From contig NZ_JACOPG010000003.1 in the NCBI RefSeq assembly GCF_014287435.1, forward strand, positions 62,001-126,000: a DNA stretch of 64,000 nucleotides. Reading direction: 5' to 3'. The notes below the pieces were generated by a model. That model ran no database searches. It was given only the letters and a program-made list of their open reading frames with translations, and was not told the origin of the DNA. A program made the position numbers and the translations under genes. Below, piece by piece: positions 35,754 to 43,882 of the stretch (the first letter of the stretch is position 1; every line of letters begins with the position of its first letter). This DNA comes from Roseburia lenta. GTDB lineage: Bacteria; Bacillota; Clostridia; Lachnospirales; Lachnospiraceae.

Positions 35754-36857
35754 ATGCAGGAACAAGGAAAATATAAGATCGGCGAATACACCTTCCAGAC
35801 CTTTCACGAATATCGTGATGGTCAGGAAGATGTTCGCAAGATCGAATGTATCAACAAAGAATTAAATATACAGGATCCCGAGGTGGCAGTGCGTCTTTAC
35901 AATGACATTCGAAGCGGCAAGATCGTATTCAAGTCACCGATCGGCGATCAGTTTTTTGCGCATCTGGCAGATATCGTTGCGGATAAGTCCGTAGATCTGT
36001 TGGAGGACAAAGCCGTTGTAGAAGAGGCAGAGGGCAAGGTAAAATACCAGAAGATACTTGGTGTTGCATTTATTATCTTGGCACTTGTCTCTTTTGCTGT
36101 GTTTGGAATTGCTGAGATCCGGGACATTGTGACGACAAGGCAGATGCAGAAACTGGCAGATCAGGTGGAAACACCAAAGAGTCAGGATAATGCTTCCAAA
36201 AATGACGATGCCAAGAAGGAAGATACTTCTATAGAAAATGGAGATACGTCATCCGATCAGGAAGAGCAGACGCAGAATTTAAGTGTTTTGCCAGAATATG
36301 CGGAACTCTTACAGCAGAACCCGGAAATGGTAGGCTGGCTCTCCATTGACGATACCGAGATCAATTATCCGGTCGTACAGAAGGATAACACCTACTATCT
36401 GACCCATGGATTTGACCAGGCGACCAACTCCAACGGCAGTATTTTCATGGACGAGCGGTGCAGTATCTTAAAACCGACAATCAATACCATTATCTATGGG
36501 CATAACATGAAAAGCGGGATGATGTTTGGTGGGCTGAAAAATTATCTGCAAGAGGGTTATCTGGATGCTCATAAATACATCAATTTTAATACCATCTACG
36601 AGAAAAGAACCTATGAGATCGTTGCGGTAGGGCTGTCCAAAGTCCAATACCAGGATGAAGATGCTTACCGTTATTATGATTTCATCACCTCGACTTCCGC
36701 ACAGGATCTGGAAGATTTTATCCAAAATGTAGATTCCCTTGCCGTATATGGAAATGCGGATGGTCTGACACTACAGGATAAACTTTTGACCTTGTCGACC
36801 TGTAACAGTTATACCGAGGATGGACGATTATTTGTAGTAGCCAAACAAGTACAATAG
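35754..36857 (+). CDS. srtB: Class B sortase with long cytoplasmic N-terminus
   Basis: A 367-residue transpeptidase that joins sorted surface proteins to the cell wall or to each other. The catalytic domain (~175-367) has GWLSIDDTEINYPVVQ, His250 in YGHNMKSG, Cys350 in LSTCNSYTEDGR and Arg358, the class B arrangement. One membrane helix lies at ~103-122, followed by a Lys/Glu/Asp-rich linker (~130-175). Residues 1-~100 before the helix form an extra soluble domain on the cytoplasmic side, unlike the usual ~230-250-residue SrtB. It lies 9 bases after the giant repeat protein and before a protein with a sorting-like tail, which is its best substrate candidate. Confidence 0.93.
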   Translation: MQEQGKYKIGEYTFQTFHEYRDGQEDVRKIECINKELNIQDPEVAVRLYNDIRSGKIVFKSPIGDQFFAHLADIVADKSVDLLEDKAVVEEAEGKVKYQKILGVAFIILALVSFAVFGIAEIRDIVTTRQMQKLADQVETPKSQDNASKNDDAKKEDTSIENGDTSSDQEEQTQNLSVLPEYAELLQQNPEMVGWLSIDDTEINYPVVQKDNTYYLTHGFDQATNSNGSIFMDERCSILKPTINTIIYGHNMKSGMMFGGLKNYLQEGYLDAHKYINFNTIYEKRTYEIVAVGLSKVQYQDEDAYRYYDFITSTSAQDLEDFIQNVDSLAVYGNADGLTLQDKLLTLSTCNSYTEDGRLFVVAKQVQ

Positions 36858-36920
36858 GTGTATAATATACTAGATGTTGTAGATTTTTATTTCGAAATAG
36901 AGTTATACGGAGATAAGAGA

Positions 36921-38201
36921 ATGAAAAGAGGTACAAAAATTGGATGGTTTCTGATCGCACTGTCTGTGATCTTATCCGTTTGGGTGATCGTCAGTCAGAG
37001 TTCAGATGCAAGCCAGGCGACAGAATCCGGATTGGTGCTGAGTGATGATGGCACAGTTCTGGAAGATTACACAGGAAATGGCGGAGCCGTTACGATCCCG
37101 GATGGTGTGACTACAATCAATGCCGGAGTCTTTGCATCAAAAGACATTACATCGGTTGTTATGCCGAGTTCGGTGACCAGTATGGGAACAGGTGTATTTA
37201 GCGGATGTACTTCTCTTGCGTCAGTATCCCTCAGTTCTTCTTTGAATGGGATCCCGGAAGAGACCTTCCGTGAGTGTTTATCCCTTGGATCTGTTACGAT
37301 CCCGGATAGTGCAACCTCGATCGGCAGCAATGCTTTTTACGGATGTGCATCGCTTAGTTCTGTCAGCATTCCGGCAAGTGTCAGCAGTATTTCTACGGAT
37401 GCTTTCAGCGGATGCGGCAATCTTTCCAATATCTCAGTGGCATCCGGCAATGGTGCTTATGCATCTTCGGATGGATGTTTATACAATGCGTCAAAGACCC
37501 GCCTTTTGTTAGTTCCGGAAGGCAAGACTTCTTTGGCAATAGCAGCAGGCACGACAACGATCGGCACAGGCGCGCTTCAGGACTGCACCGGTATTTCTAC
37601 CGTGTCCCTTCCAAATAGTGTGACCACGATCGAAGCCAATGCTTTTACTGACAGTGGTGTTGAGACTATCACCATCCCTGCATCCGTGACATCGATCGCG
37701 GCGCAGAGTTCGTGGACACCATCTACTATTTATGGTGTTTCCGGTTCCGCAGCAGAAAAGTATGCTAAGGATAACAATATTGTCTTTGTTGTCTTGGGAG
37801 ATAACCAGGATGATGATAACAACGATGACAATAATGACGATAATAATAACAATAATAGCGGTGGTAACACCAACGGCGATAATAATGGCAACAACGATGG
37901 TGCCAATAATGGAGACAACGGCAGCAATAATGGTACTTCCGACGGCGATGTTGTGAACCCGGACGGATCCATTACCCACGCAGACGGTTCTGTGACAACC
38001 GCAGACGGCAGAGTGATCAAGAGCGCGACAAACGGGGGCACTGCATCCCATACAAAAGATGCGACACCAACGACCGCAGATGGTATTGATCCGAGATACT
38101 TCCTTTGCATTGCAATCTTTGCCGGTGGTATTGGGGTTATTCTATACAGCCGTTTCAACAAGATGAAATATTTAAGCCAGAATCATAAGGATAGATCATA
38201 A
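36921..38201 (+). CDS. BspA-type leucine-rich-repeat surface protein with TPTTAD sorting tail
   Basis: A 426-residue protein starting MKRGTKIG (GGAGATAAGAG upstream; the open frame begins 21 codons earlier without support). A signal anchor (~8-28) is followed by LRR_5/BspA repeats of about 23 residues (e.g. TIPDSATSIGSNAFYGC), then an Asp/Asn/Gly-rich low-complexity linker at nt ~37800-37960, a short VNPDGSITHADGSVTTADG repeat, and a C-terminal tail: HTKDATPTTADGIDPRYF, a hydrophobic helix and a basic end (YSRFNKMK). That layout is a cell-wall sorting signal with TPTTAD replacing LPXTG. Adjacent SrtB makes it the natural partner. BspA repeats in relatives bind host or other surface ligands. 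Confidence 0.9.
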   Translation: MKRGTKIGWFLIALSVILSVWVIVSQSSDASQATESGLVLSDDGTVLEDYTGNGGAVTIPDGVTTINAGVFASKDITSVVMPSSVTSMGTGVFSGCTSLASVSLSSSLNGIPEETFRECLSLGSVTIPDSATSIGSNAFYGCASLSSVSIPASVSSISTDAFSGCGNLSNISVASGNGAYASSDGCLYNASKTRLLLVPEGKTSLAIAAGTTTIGTGALQDCTGISTVSLPNSVTTIEANAFTDSGVETITIPASVTSIAAQSSWTPSTIYGVSGSAAEKYAKDNNIVFVVLGDNQDDDNNDDNNDDNNNNNSGGNTNGDNNGNNDGANNGDNGSNNGTSDGDVVNPDGSITHADGSVTTADGRVIKSATNGGTASHTKDATPTTADGIDPRYFLCIAIFAGGIGVILYSRFNKMKYLSQNHKDRS

Positions 38202-38203
38202 AC

Positions 38204-38911
38204 ATGTTTACAAGAATGATGGCACAAGGGATTGTGACAATAATCTATACGCTGGAATTTGCCGGGCTTTTGGTAGCGGCTTTGCCGCGCTACAAGCAGA
38301 AATACTATGTACCGGTCAAGATGTTGTGTAGTGTATCCTTTGTTGTGATCGCAGTCATGTTTGCCTTTGTCAGCGACCATATGCAGTATTTTTATATGAT
38401 GCTGGTGCCATTGGTTCTGTGTGCGGTCGGAGATCTCTTTATGGGGCTATACCAGATCAGGAGCAGGCGCAAGCATATGCTAGCAGGCATGATTGTCTTT
38501 CTTCTGGCACATATGGGATTTTTGATCTGCTTCTTCCGTATAGATGCAAGGCTCACATGGTGGAACATCTTCCTGCCGGTCGTATCGCTGGCAGCCTTCT
38601 TCTTTGTGAAGCGTCTGATGCATCTGCACATGGGAAGACTGGCGATTCCGGCAGCGATATATTGCGTCTTTCTGTCGCTCATGCTATCCAAGAGCACACA
38701 ATATATGGCACTCTGCCCGGGACTTGCTTCCGGCTGGATCGGCTTTGGAGGTATCGCCTTTTTTATCTCCGATTTTACGATCATCTTTTTGTACTTTTAC
38801 AAGTTCCGTAAGCCGGAAAATCGTGGCAAGATCCACTATTTAAATCTGGCAACTTATTATTATGGTATTTTGGCATTTGATATCAGCATTTTATATTTTG
38901 CAGCCTTTTAA
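38204..38911 (+). CDS. YhhN/TMEM86-family membrane protein (lysoplasmalogenase-like)
   Basis: A 235-residue protein with about eight membrane helices, including VLCAVGDLFMGLYQI, LLAHMGFLICFF, and SLMLSKSTQYMAL...FFISDFTIIF. The conserved GD, H and SD positions place it in the YhhN family; animal members hydrolyse vinyl-ether lysophospholipids, and plasmalogens are common in anaerobic Clostridia. Activity in this protein is inference. Its ATG is two bases after the LRR gene stop, so it belongs to the surface operon; a terminator follows. Confidence 0.8.
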   Translation: MFTRMMAQGIVTIIYTLEFAGLLVAALPRYKQKYYVPVKMLCSVSFVVIAVMFAFVSDHMQYFYMMLVPLVLCAVGDLFMGLYQIRSRRKHMLAGMIVFLLAHMGFLICFFRIDARLTWWNIFLPVVSLAAFFFVKRLMHLHMGRLAIPAAIYCVFLSLMLSKSTQYMALCPGLASGWIGFGGIAFFISDFTIIFLYFYKFRKPENRGKIHYLNLATYYYGILAFDISILYFAAF

Positions 38912-38930
38912 GAGAATAGAACACAAGCAA

Positions 38931-38965
38931 AAGAACTTCCCATATTGTGGGAAGTTCTTTTTTCA
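38931..38965 (+). terminator. Terminator of the surface-protein operon
   Basis: AAGAACTTCCC (38931-38941) pairs with GGGAAGTTCTT (~38949-38959), then TTTTTC. It also faces the 3' end of thiT on the other strand. Confidence 0.9.
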
Positions 38966-38985
38966 GAGTCTTTATAGAAAACATA

Positions 38986-39645
38986 TTAAGAAATGGCTTG
39001 TTTTTTCACGGTTTCCAATGCCTTTGCAACCGGTGGGATAGCGATCACGATCAAAGTGATGATTGCCTCTGCTCCCAGATAAGAACCATTGTAAACCAGT
39101 GAGTAAACAACGGCATTTGGGAAGGTATCCGGTGCATACATGCCAAAGAAGATCCAGCCGGACAGGAAAGCGAAGAAGTAACGTCCTAATACGGCGACGA
39201 TATAACCCTTGATGAGCCCGTGCTTGGAATTGTGGAAAAGACCTGCAAGACCAAGAGCACCAAATGCTAAGATGTAATCAACCAGCATCTGTGGGAAACT
39301 CAGGATATACGGATCGATCAGAAGTTGTAATACGCCGTAAGCCAGGGCTGCTGTAAGACCGCCGCCAAATCCATACCAGTAACCGATCAGGACGATAAAG
39401 AGCATGGAAAAGAGTGTGACAGAGCCGCCCATAGGCAGGTCAAATAATTTGATCATAGAGGTAACTACAGCAAGTGCAATCGCCATAGCGGAAAATACCA
39501 ACTGCTTGGTGCTCATCTTCTTCTTGGTGCCAAAGACAGCAGCACCTGCGAGAAGAAGTGCAATGAATACTAAGATCAGCGCGGTGTAGCCGGCAGTGGT
39601 GAGATCATAAGCACCATCTGCGTTTGCTGTTACAAAAAAACTCAT
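38986..39645 (-). CDS. thiT: Thiamine ECF transporter S component ThiT
   Basis: A 219-residue membrane protein of six helices with the ThiT signature around LPMGGSVTLFSMLFIVLIGYW and YGFGGGLTAALAYGVLQLL. It binds thiamine with high affinity and uses a shared EcfA-A'-T module, not in this window, for uptake. The start MSFFVTAN at 39645 is preferred: AAGGGAGA precedes it, whereas the upstream Met would put that site inside the coding region. A TPP riboswitch lies 26 bases upstream, the strongest evidence for the ligand. Confidence 0.93.
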   Translation of the reverse strand: MSFFVTANADGAYDLTTAGYTALILVFIALLLAGAAVFGTKKKMSTKQLVFSAMAIALAVVTSMIKLFDLPMGGSVTLFSMLFIVLIGYWYGFGGGLTAALAYGVLQLLIDPYILSFPQMLVDYILAFGALGLAGLFHNSKHGLIKGYIVAVLGRYFFAFLSGWIFFGMYAPDTFPNAVVYSLVYNGSYLGAEAIITLIVIAIPPVAKALETVKKQAIS

Positions 39646-39670
39646 AAAAAAATCTCCCTTCATTTGTACA

Positions 39671-39778
39671 TGCTAGGAGATCAGTCAGGAACTAAGCTTC
39701 CTTACGCCGGTATTACCCGGTTCAAGTAATAAGGGTCGATGTCAAGACATCTCTCAGCCCCAAAAGGCACCCCTAGCA
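39671..39778 (-). promoter_or_regulatory. TPP (THI-box) riboswitch of thiT
   Basis: Read on the minus strand the aptamer runs GGGGTGCC, GGCTGAGA, GACCCTTATTACTTGAACC, GGTAATACCGGCGTAAGGAA, all in the canonical order. Downstream, ATCTCC can pair with GGAGAT, which is the ribosome site of thiT and is followed by seven Ts, while TGCTAGG at the 5' edge can pair with CCTAGCA overlapping that ATCTCC. This gives a simple on/off platform for repression by TPP. Confidence 0.93.
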
Positions 39779-39904
39779 TAGATTTTGTATTGATTTGTTT
39801 TTTGTCGTTTGTTAGTATAGCAGTAGTTCATTAGAAAGTCAACCGACGCAATAGGAGATGCAGGATGGATAAACAGGCATATCCTATAGAAAAGAGGAAA
39901 ATAT

Positions 39905-41074
39905 ATGGTCAGACTATTGGCAAAGATGTTTATCAAAGATTATAAAAACTACGAAGATATAAATGTGCGGGAACGTTATGGCATACTGAGTGGCTGTGTA
40001 GGTATCCTGCTCAATGCCATGCTCTTTGGGATTAAATTTTTTGCAGGATTGATGAGCCATTCGATTGCGATCACAGCAGATGCCTTTAATAACTTATCTG
40101 ATGCCGGGTCTTCCGTGATCACCCTGCTTGGCTTTAAATTATCGTCTGCGGATCCGGATCCCGAACATCCTTTTGGACATGGCAGACTCGAATATCTGTC
40201 AGGCCTATTGGTATCAGCCATTATTGTGATCATGGGCTTTGAACTTTTGAGGGATTCTGTAGAGAAGATTATCCATCCACAAGACATGGATTTTTCACCG
40301 CTGGTGATCATTATCCTGCTTGTGTCCATTGCTGTAAAACTCTATATGGCGTATTATAATCGATCCTTGGCAGATAAATTGGATTCTGCTGCCATGAGAG
40401 CAACGGCAACTGACAGTATGAGTGATACTCTGGCAACTTTTATTGTCCTGGTATCTACGATCTTTTGTGAATTCAGTTCCTTACATATTGATGGTTATTG
40501 CGGCTTGATTGTTGCCCTGATCGTTATCTGGGCAGGTTTATCTGCCGGGAAGGAGACCGTAGACCCACTTTTAGGGCAGGCGCCGGAAGCAGGCTTTGTT
40601 GATCGCATAGAGGAGATTGTAATGGCGCAAGATGGAATCATAGGTGTGCATGACCTTGTGGTACATGATTATGGACCGGGACGCCTTATGATCTCTCTAC
40701 ATGCAGAAGTTCCGGCAAGCGTAGATGTTATGATCTCGCATGATGTGATCGATCGGACAGAACACATTTTGAAAGAAGAATTGCATTGCGAGGCAGTTAT
40801 CCATATGGATCCGGTAGTGACCGATGATCCTCGTTTGGATCAGTTACGCGAGTCGGTAAAAAAGATCGTGGAGGACTGGAATGAAAAGGCTTCTATTCAC
40901 GATTTTCGAGTTGTTTTCGGACATACGCATACGAATCTGGTCTTTGATGTGGTCGTGCCTTATCAGGTCAAGATGACAGAACATGAGATCACAGTGCAAC
41001 TGCAAAAGAGAGTCTCGGAGCAAATCGGCAAAGAGTACTTTATAGCAATCAATATCGATCGTAAATATATATAA
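39905..41074 (+). CDS. Cation diffusion facilitator (CDF) family efflux protein
   Basis: A 389-residue CDF transporter with six membrane helices (~28-225) and a C-terminal ferredoxin-like cytoplasmic domain (~230-385). Metal-site residues are visible in ITADAFNNLSDAGSS and ATATDSMSDTLAT; the first site has Asn in place of the His seen in zinc-selective members, which points to Mn/Fe-type or broader selectivity. HPFGHGRLEYLSGL is the family loop. It exports divalent metal by proton exchange. Start: GAGGAAAATAT then ATG at 39905. A shared terminator separates it from the convergent gene. Confidence 0.9.
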   Translation: MVRLLAKMFIKDYKNYEDINVRERYGILSGCVGILLNAMLFGIKFFAGLMSHSIAITADAFNNLSDAGSSVITLLGFKLSSADPDPEHPFGHGRLEYLSGLLVSAIIVIMGFELLRDSVEKIIHPQDMDFSPLVIIILLVSIAVKLYMAYYNRSLADKLDSAAMRATATDSMSDTLATFIVLVSTIFCEFSSLHIDGYCGLIVALIVIWAGLSAGKETVDPLLGQAPEAGFVDRIEEIVMAQDGIIGVHDLVVHDYGPGRLMISLHAEVPASVDVMISHDVIDRTEHILKEELHCEAVIHMDPVVTDDPRLDQLRESVKKIVEDWNEKASIHDFRVVFGHTHTNLVFDVVVPYQVKMTEHEITVQLQKRVSEQIGKEYFIAINIDRKYI

Positions 41075-41081
41075 AATACAA

Positions 41082-41120
41082 AGAAGGTTTGACAAAGTTT
41101 TTATTTGCCAAACCTTCTCT
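41082..41120. terminator. Bidirectional terminator
   Basis: AGAAGGTTTG (41082-41091) pairs with CAAACCTTCT (41108-41117); T-rich sequence follows on the plus side and A-rich precedes it, so it can serve both convergent genes. Confidence 0.8.
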
Positions 41121-41121
41121 T

Positions 41122-43674
41122 TTAATCTACATAACTAATAAATACATTTCCTGCGCTTTCAAAGACCTGAGATGCATTGTCTGTCGACATCTTGGTGTAT
41201 TGATCGGTATCGGAATGATAAACGATGATATTGGCGGCATCATAGCCAATGATCAGCAGGGCGGCGTCATCCCCGGTTCTCGCATAGACCGGCGTTCCCT
41301 GACTGACATAATACAATGCTTGGCTCAAGGTACATCCGGTCAGGTCTAAGACCAGTTTATCCTTGAGGGAAGTCTGCAATACGGACATTGGTGTTTCGCC
41401 TCGGTCTAAAAGAGCGTGTACTTCGCCGCTGATGCCTTCGCTTTGCAGGATGGCGCTGATACAGCCGGCGGATGTGCTTGCCTTTCGGTCGGATGCGCTG
41501 GCTTCAATGTCGTTGAAAGCGTTGACGTAGGATTTCTTGCCACGGTTCCAGATATAGCGCTGCTGGTTGTCAACGACCAGTCCCATATCCGCATCTGCAG
41601 CCATAATGGCTTTGTTCAGGTTCTGCGTTGTCAGAGTAACACGGTTGCCGACATACACAAAGTAGGTTTCCTGTTCCTCGGTCGTAGAAATAGAAATGCT
41701 CTTGGTGTCGTTGATGGTCGCCAGGCTTGCATCCCCGGCTGCCAGACTATGGATAGACTGTCCATCTTCCAGATCTGCCATGACATAGGTTGTAGCCAGC
41801 CCCTGCGTATCGCTGGCAGTCTTTACCAGGGATACCGTCTTATTCTGCTCGCCTGCAGTATCTTTTATAGTATCCTGGGTGGTTGTCACATATGTGCCAT
41901 CCTGTTTTGTTACGCGATCCAGATAAAGGGTATAGGAGGACTTGGTCGCACCGGTCACATAGATACCGTCCTTGGCATATTCTTTTAACTGTGTGAAATT
42001 GTCACTGGACGTATCGATGATCTCGACTTTTGCCATTGGATAGACGGCACTTCCGGCTGCATCTGTTGAAATATCGCTTTCGTTTGCAATCCCGTATACA
42101 AAGTCTTCTGTCATAAATGCCAGTGGCTTGATCTTGGTTCCCTTGGCAGCATCGATCGTGCGTACTTTTTCTGTTTCCAGATCCATGATGGAGATCTGGT
42201 CTGCTACATCATCTTCTGTCATCCATGCTACATAACGGCCGGAGGAAGACACGGCATACTGGTCGGATTTCAGGTTTGTGATCAGTTCCTTGGTGGACAG
42301 GTCATCCAGACCGACTTTGGCAAGGGTGCCGCCCATCATGATATAAAAGTCACCATCAGCATTTTCGTAAAGCAGATCACTGAAATCTGCGTTTAAGATC
42401 TGATAAGAATGTGTGGTCGCAATAAATACCTGTTCAATGGCTTCCTGCTTGATGCTGTCATAATGGTAGAGATCAATGCCGCTTTCGCCTTCGTGTTGAC
42501 CGCGGTTCATATAGCCGTAAACAACAAAGTCCATATTTCCGGTCTCATCAATATTTAAGATGCGGATATTGTGTTGTCCGTAACTTTGTCTGGCATCTGT
42601 CGGATCATCAATAAAGCCATAGACTTTGGTAAAGGTCTGCTTGTTCTGGTTGTATTCAAAGAGTTGACCGGACTGCACAAAACTAACGATCGTGCCGGTC
42701 TCATTGGACAGGTACCCGGTAGTATCACTGGTCACGCCGACCGATAAGATATTGCCGCTCACGTTCACAGATGCCGTATCGATGATCTGCTCCATGCTGC
42801 GCTGATAATCCAGCAGGTAGATCTGCTGGTCGGTATAGCGGACTTTATAATATTCTTCTACATTATAATAATTGGTCGCGCCGTCAGCCTCCTCAGCCAT
42901 CTGGTAGGTATAGACAAGGGAAGCGTAGGTGTCGTTGATGTCGGTAAAGGATACCAGCGGATCGCCCACCTGTTTGCCTGCAAATCCACGCCAGCCGATC
43001 TGATCGATGGAAGAATTGATATTGACGTTACCCAGATCGTTTTTGTCTGTATAGTCTGCTGGCTCTATATAAGATGCCAGGAGTTCGTATTGGTCGCTCA
43101 TGGACACGTTATGGAAACTATCGGTAAATTCCAGACACTTCTTGGCGTAGGTCTCCTCAGGCAGCGTGATACGGGTATAATAGTAAAGATCATCACTCTT
43201 ACAGTGTAATTTTAGGATAAAGAGGTATTCCTGCCCCTCATCCACCAGATTTTCAATCTGTAAAGATTTGGTCCAGGTATTGCCATCCTTGTTCCAATCG
43301 GAAACCTTGGTGTCTGCGATCTTGCGCTGGGTATCCAGACTGCGCACTTCATAGGAGACGCTGTCCACATCATAGCCATAGGTGTTGATGGTCAGATCCA
43401 TTTTTCGCTTGGAGTCAAGCGGAATCAGGGCATCACGCATATAGCAGGCGTCCATCTGGGTACGGTAGCCATGCAGTTCCCCCATGGTGTGATCGTAAGT
43501 CTGCACACCAACAAGAGGAAGTGTAGCTTCTGCCATCGTGACCTTTTTTTCTTCCTCGCCCAAATTCAGGAGGATCTGGAAAACGATCAGTGCTCCTGTA
43601 AATATAAGAAATAATACCAACAATCTATGACGAATCCATTTTGGTATACCTTTTTCTCTAAAATTTAATTTCAT
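41122..43674 (-). CDS. Unknown membrane-anchored extracytoplasmic protein with degenerate C39-like domain
   Basis: An 850-residue protein with one N-terminal membrane helix (~18-37) after a basic start (MKLNFREKGIPKWIRHR), so nearly all of it lies outside the membrane. Residues ~60-200 are a beta-rich domain; ~240-640 hold repeated strand pairs that look like a beta-propeller (SGNILSVGV, GNMDFVVYGYM, SGRYVAWMTEDDV, TEDFVYGIAN). The last ~150 residues resemble a papain-like C39 peptidase: CISAILQSEGI as the Cys helix and YARTGDDAALLIIGYDAANIIVYH for the His strand, but the His that should precede LLIIGYD is Ala, so it is probably inactive. It is divergent from an LTA-synthase-like gene, 208 bases apart. 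Function not known. Confidence 0.8.
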   Translation of the reverse strand: MKLNFREKGIPKWIRHRLLVLFLIFTGALIVFQILLNLGEEEKKVTMAEATLPLVGVQTYDHTMGELHGYRTQMDACYMRDALIPLDSKRKMDLTINTYGYDVDSVSYEVRSLDTQRKIADTKVSDWNKDGNTWTKSLQIENLVDEGQEYLFILKLHCKSDDLYYYTRITLPEETYAKKCLEFTDSFHNVSMSDQYELLASYIEPADYTDKNDLGNVNINSSIDQIGWRGFAGKQVGDPLVSFTDINDTYASLVYTYQMAEEADGATNYYNVEEYYKVRYTDQQIYLLDYQRSMEQIIDTASVNVSGNILSVGVTSDTTGYLSNETGTIVSFVQSGQLFEYNQNKQTFTKVYGFIDDPTDARQSYGQHNIRILNIDETGNMDFVVYGYMNRGQHEGESGIDLYHYDSIKQEAIEQVFIATTHSYQILNADFSDLLYENADGDFYIMMGGTLAKVGLDDLSTKELITNLKSDQYAVSSSGRYVAWMTEDDVADQISIMDLETEKVRTIDAAKGTKIKPLAFMTEDFVYGIANESDISTDAAGSAVYPMAKVEIIDTSSDNFTQLKEYAKDGIYVTGATKSSYTLYLDRVTKQDGTYVTTTQDTIKDTAGEQNKTVSLVKTASDTQGLATTYVMADLEDGQSIHSLAAGDASLATINDTKSISISTTEEQETYFVYVGNRVTLTTQNLNKAIMAADADMGLVVDNQQRYIWNRGKKSYVNAFNDIEASASDRKASTSAGCISAILQSEGISGEVHALLDRGETPMSVLQTSLKDKLVLDLTGCTLSQALYYVSQGTPVYARTGDDAALLIIGYDAANIIVYHSDTDQYTKMSTDNASQVFESAGNVFISYVD

Positions 43675-43738
43675 AATTCCTTATCCCTATTTTATGCTCT
43701 ATGACCCGGGGGCCAATGTTCTAGTTTCGCTGGCTTCC

Positions 43739-43767
43739 TTGCAAATGACAAGCCAACATGCTATAAT
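43739..43767 (+). promoter_or_regulatory. Promoter of the LTA-synthase-like gene
   Basis: TTGCAA (43739-43744), exactly 17 bases, then TGC-TATAAT (43762-43767), an extended -10. The 5' leader would be about 110 bases. Confidence 0.7.
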
Positions 43768-43810
43768 TTTATCACTCTTTGCGAAATGTGTCTTGTTCGA
43801 TTTTGGACTT

Positions 43811-43859
43811 TCACATTTTTGTCACATTTTTAACTATACTTAAAAGATGTGACGCAAAA
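43811..43859 (+). repeat. Inverted and direct repeats in the leader of the LTA-synthase-like gene
   Basis: TCACATTTTT occurs twice (43811 and 43822). The second copy, extended as TTTTGTCACATTTTTA, is mirrored by TAAAAGATGTGACGCAAAA (43841-43859). The palindrome lies between promoter and ribosome site, so it could be an RNA hairpin or a regulator site. Confidence 0.5.
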
Positions 43860-43882
43860 GAGTATTTTTGTTTGGAGGCAAT

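Noticed and set aside
37509..38161. Minus-strand frames opposite the LRR gene
   Set aside because: They are mirror images of the Asp/Asn/Gly-rich repeat and have Val/Ile/Leu/Ser low complexity, not real proteins.
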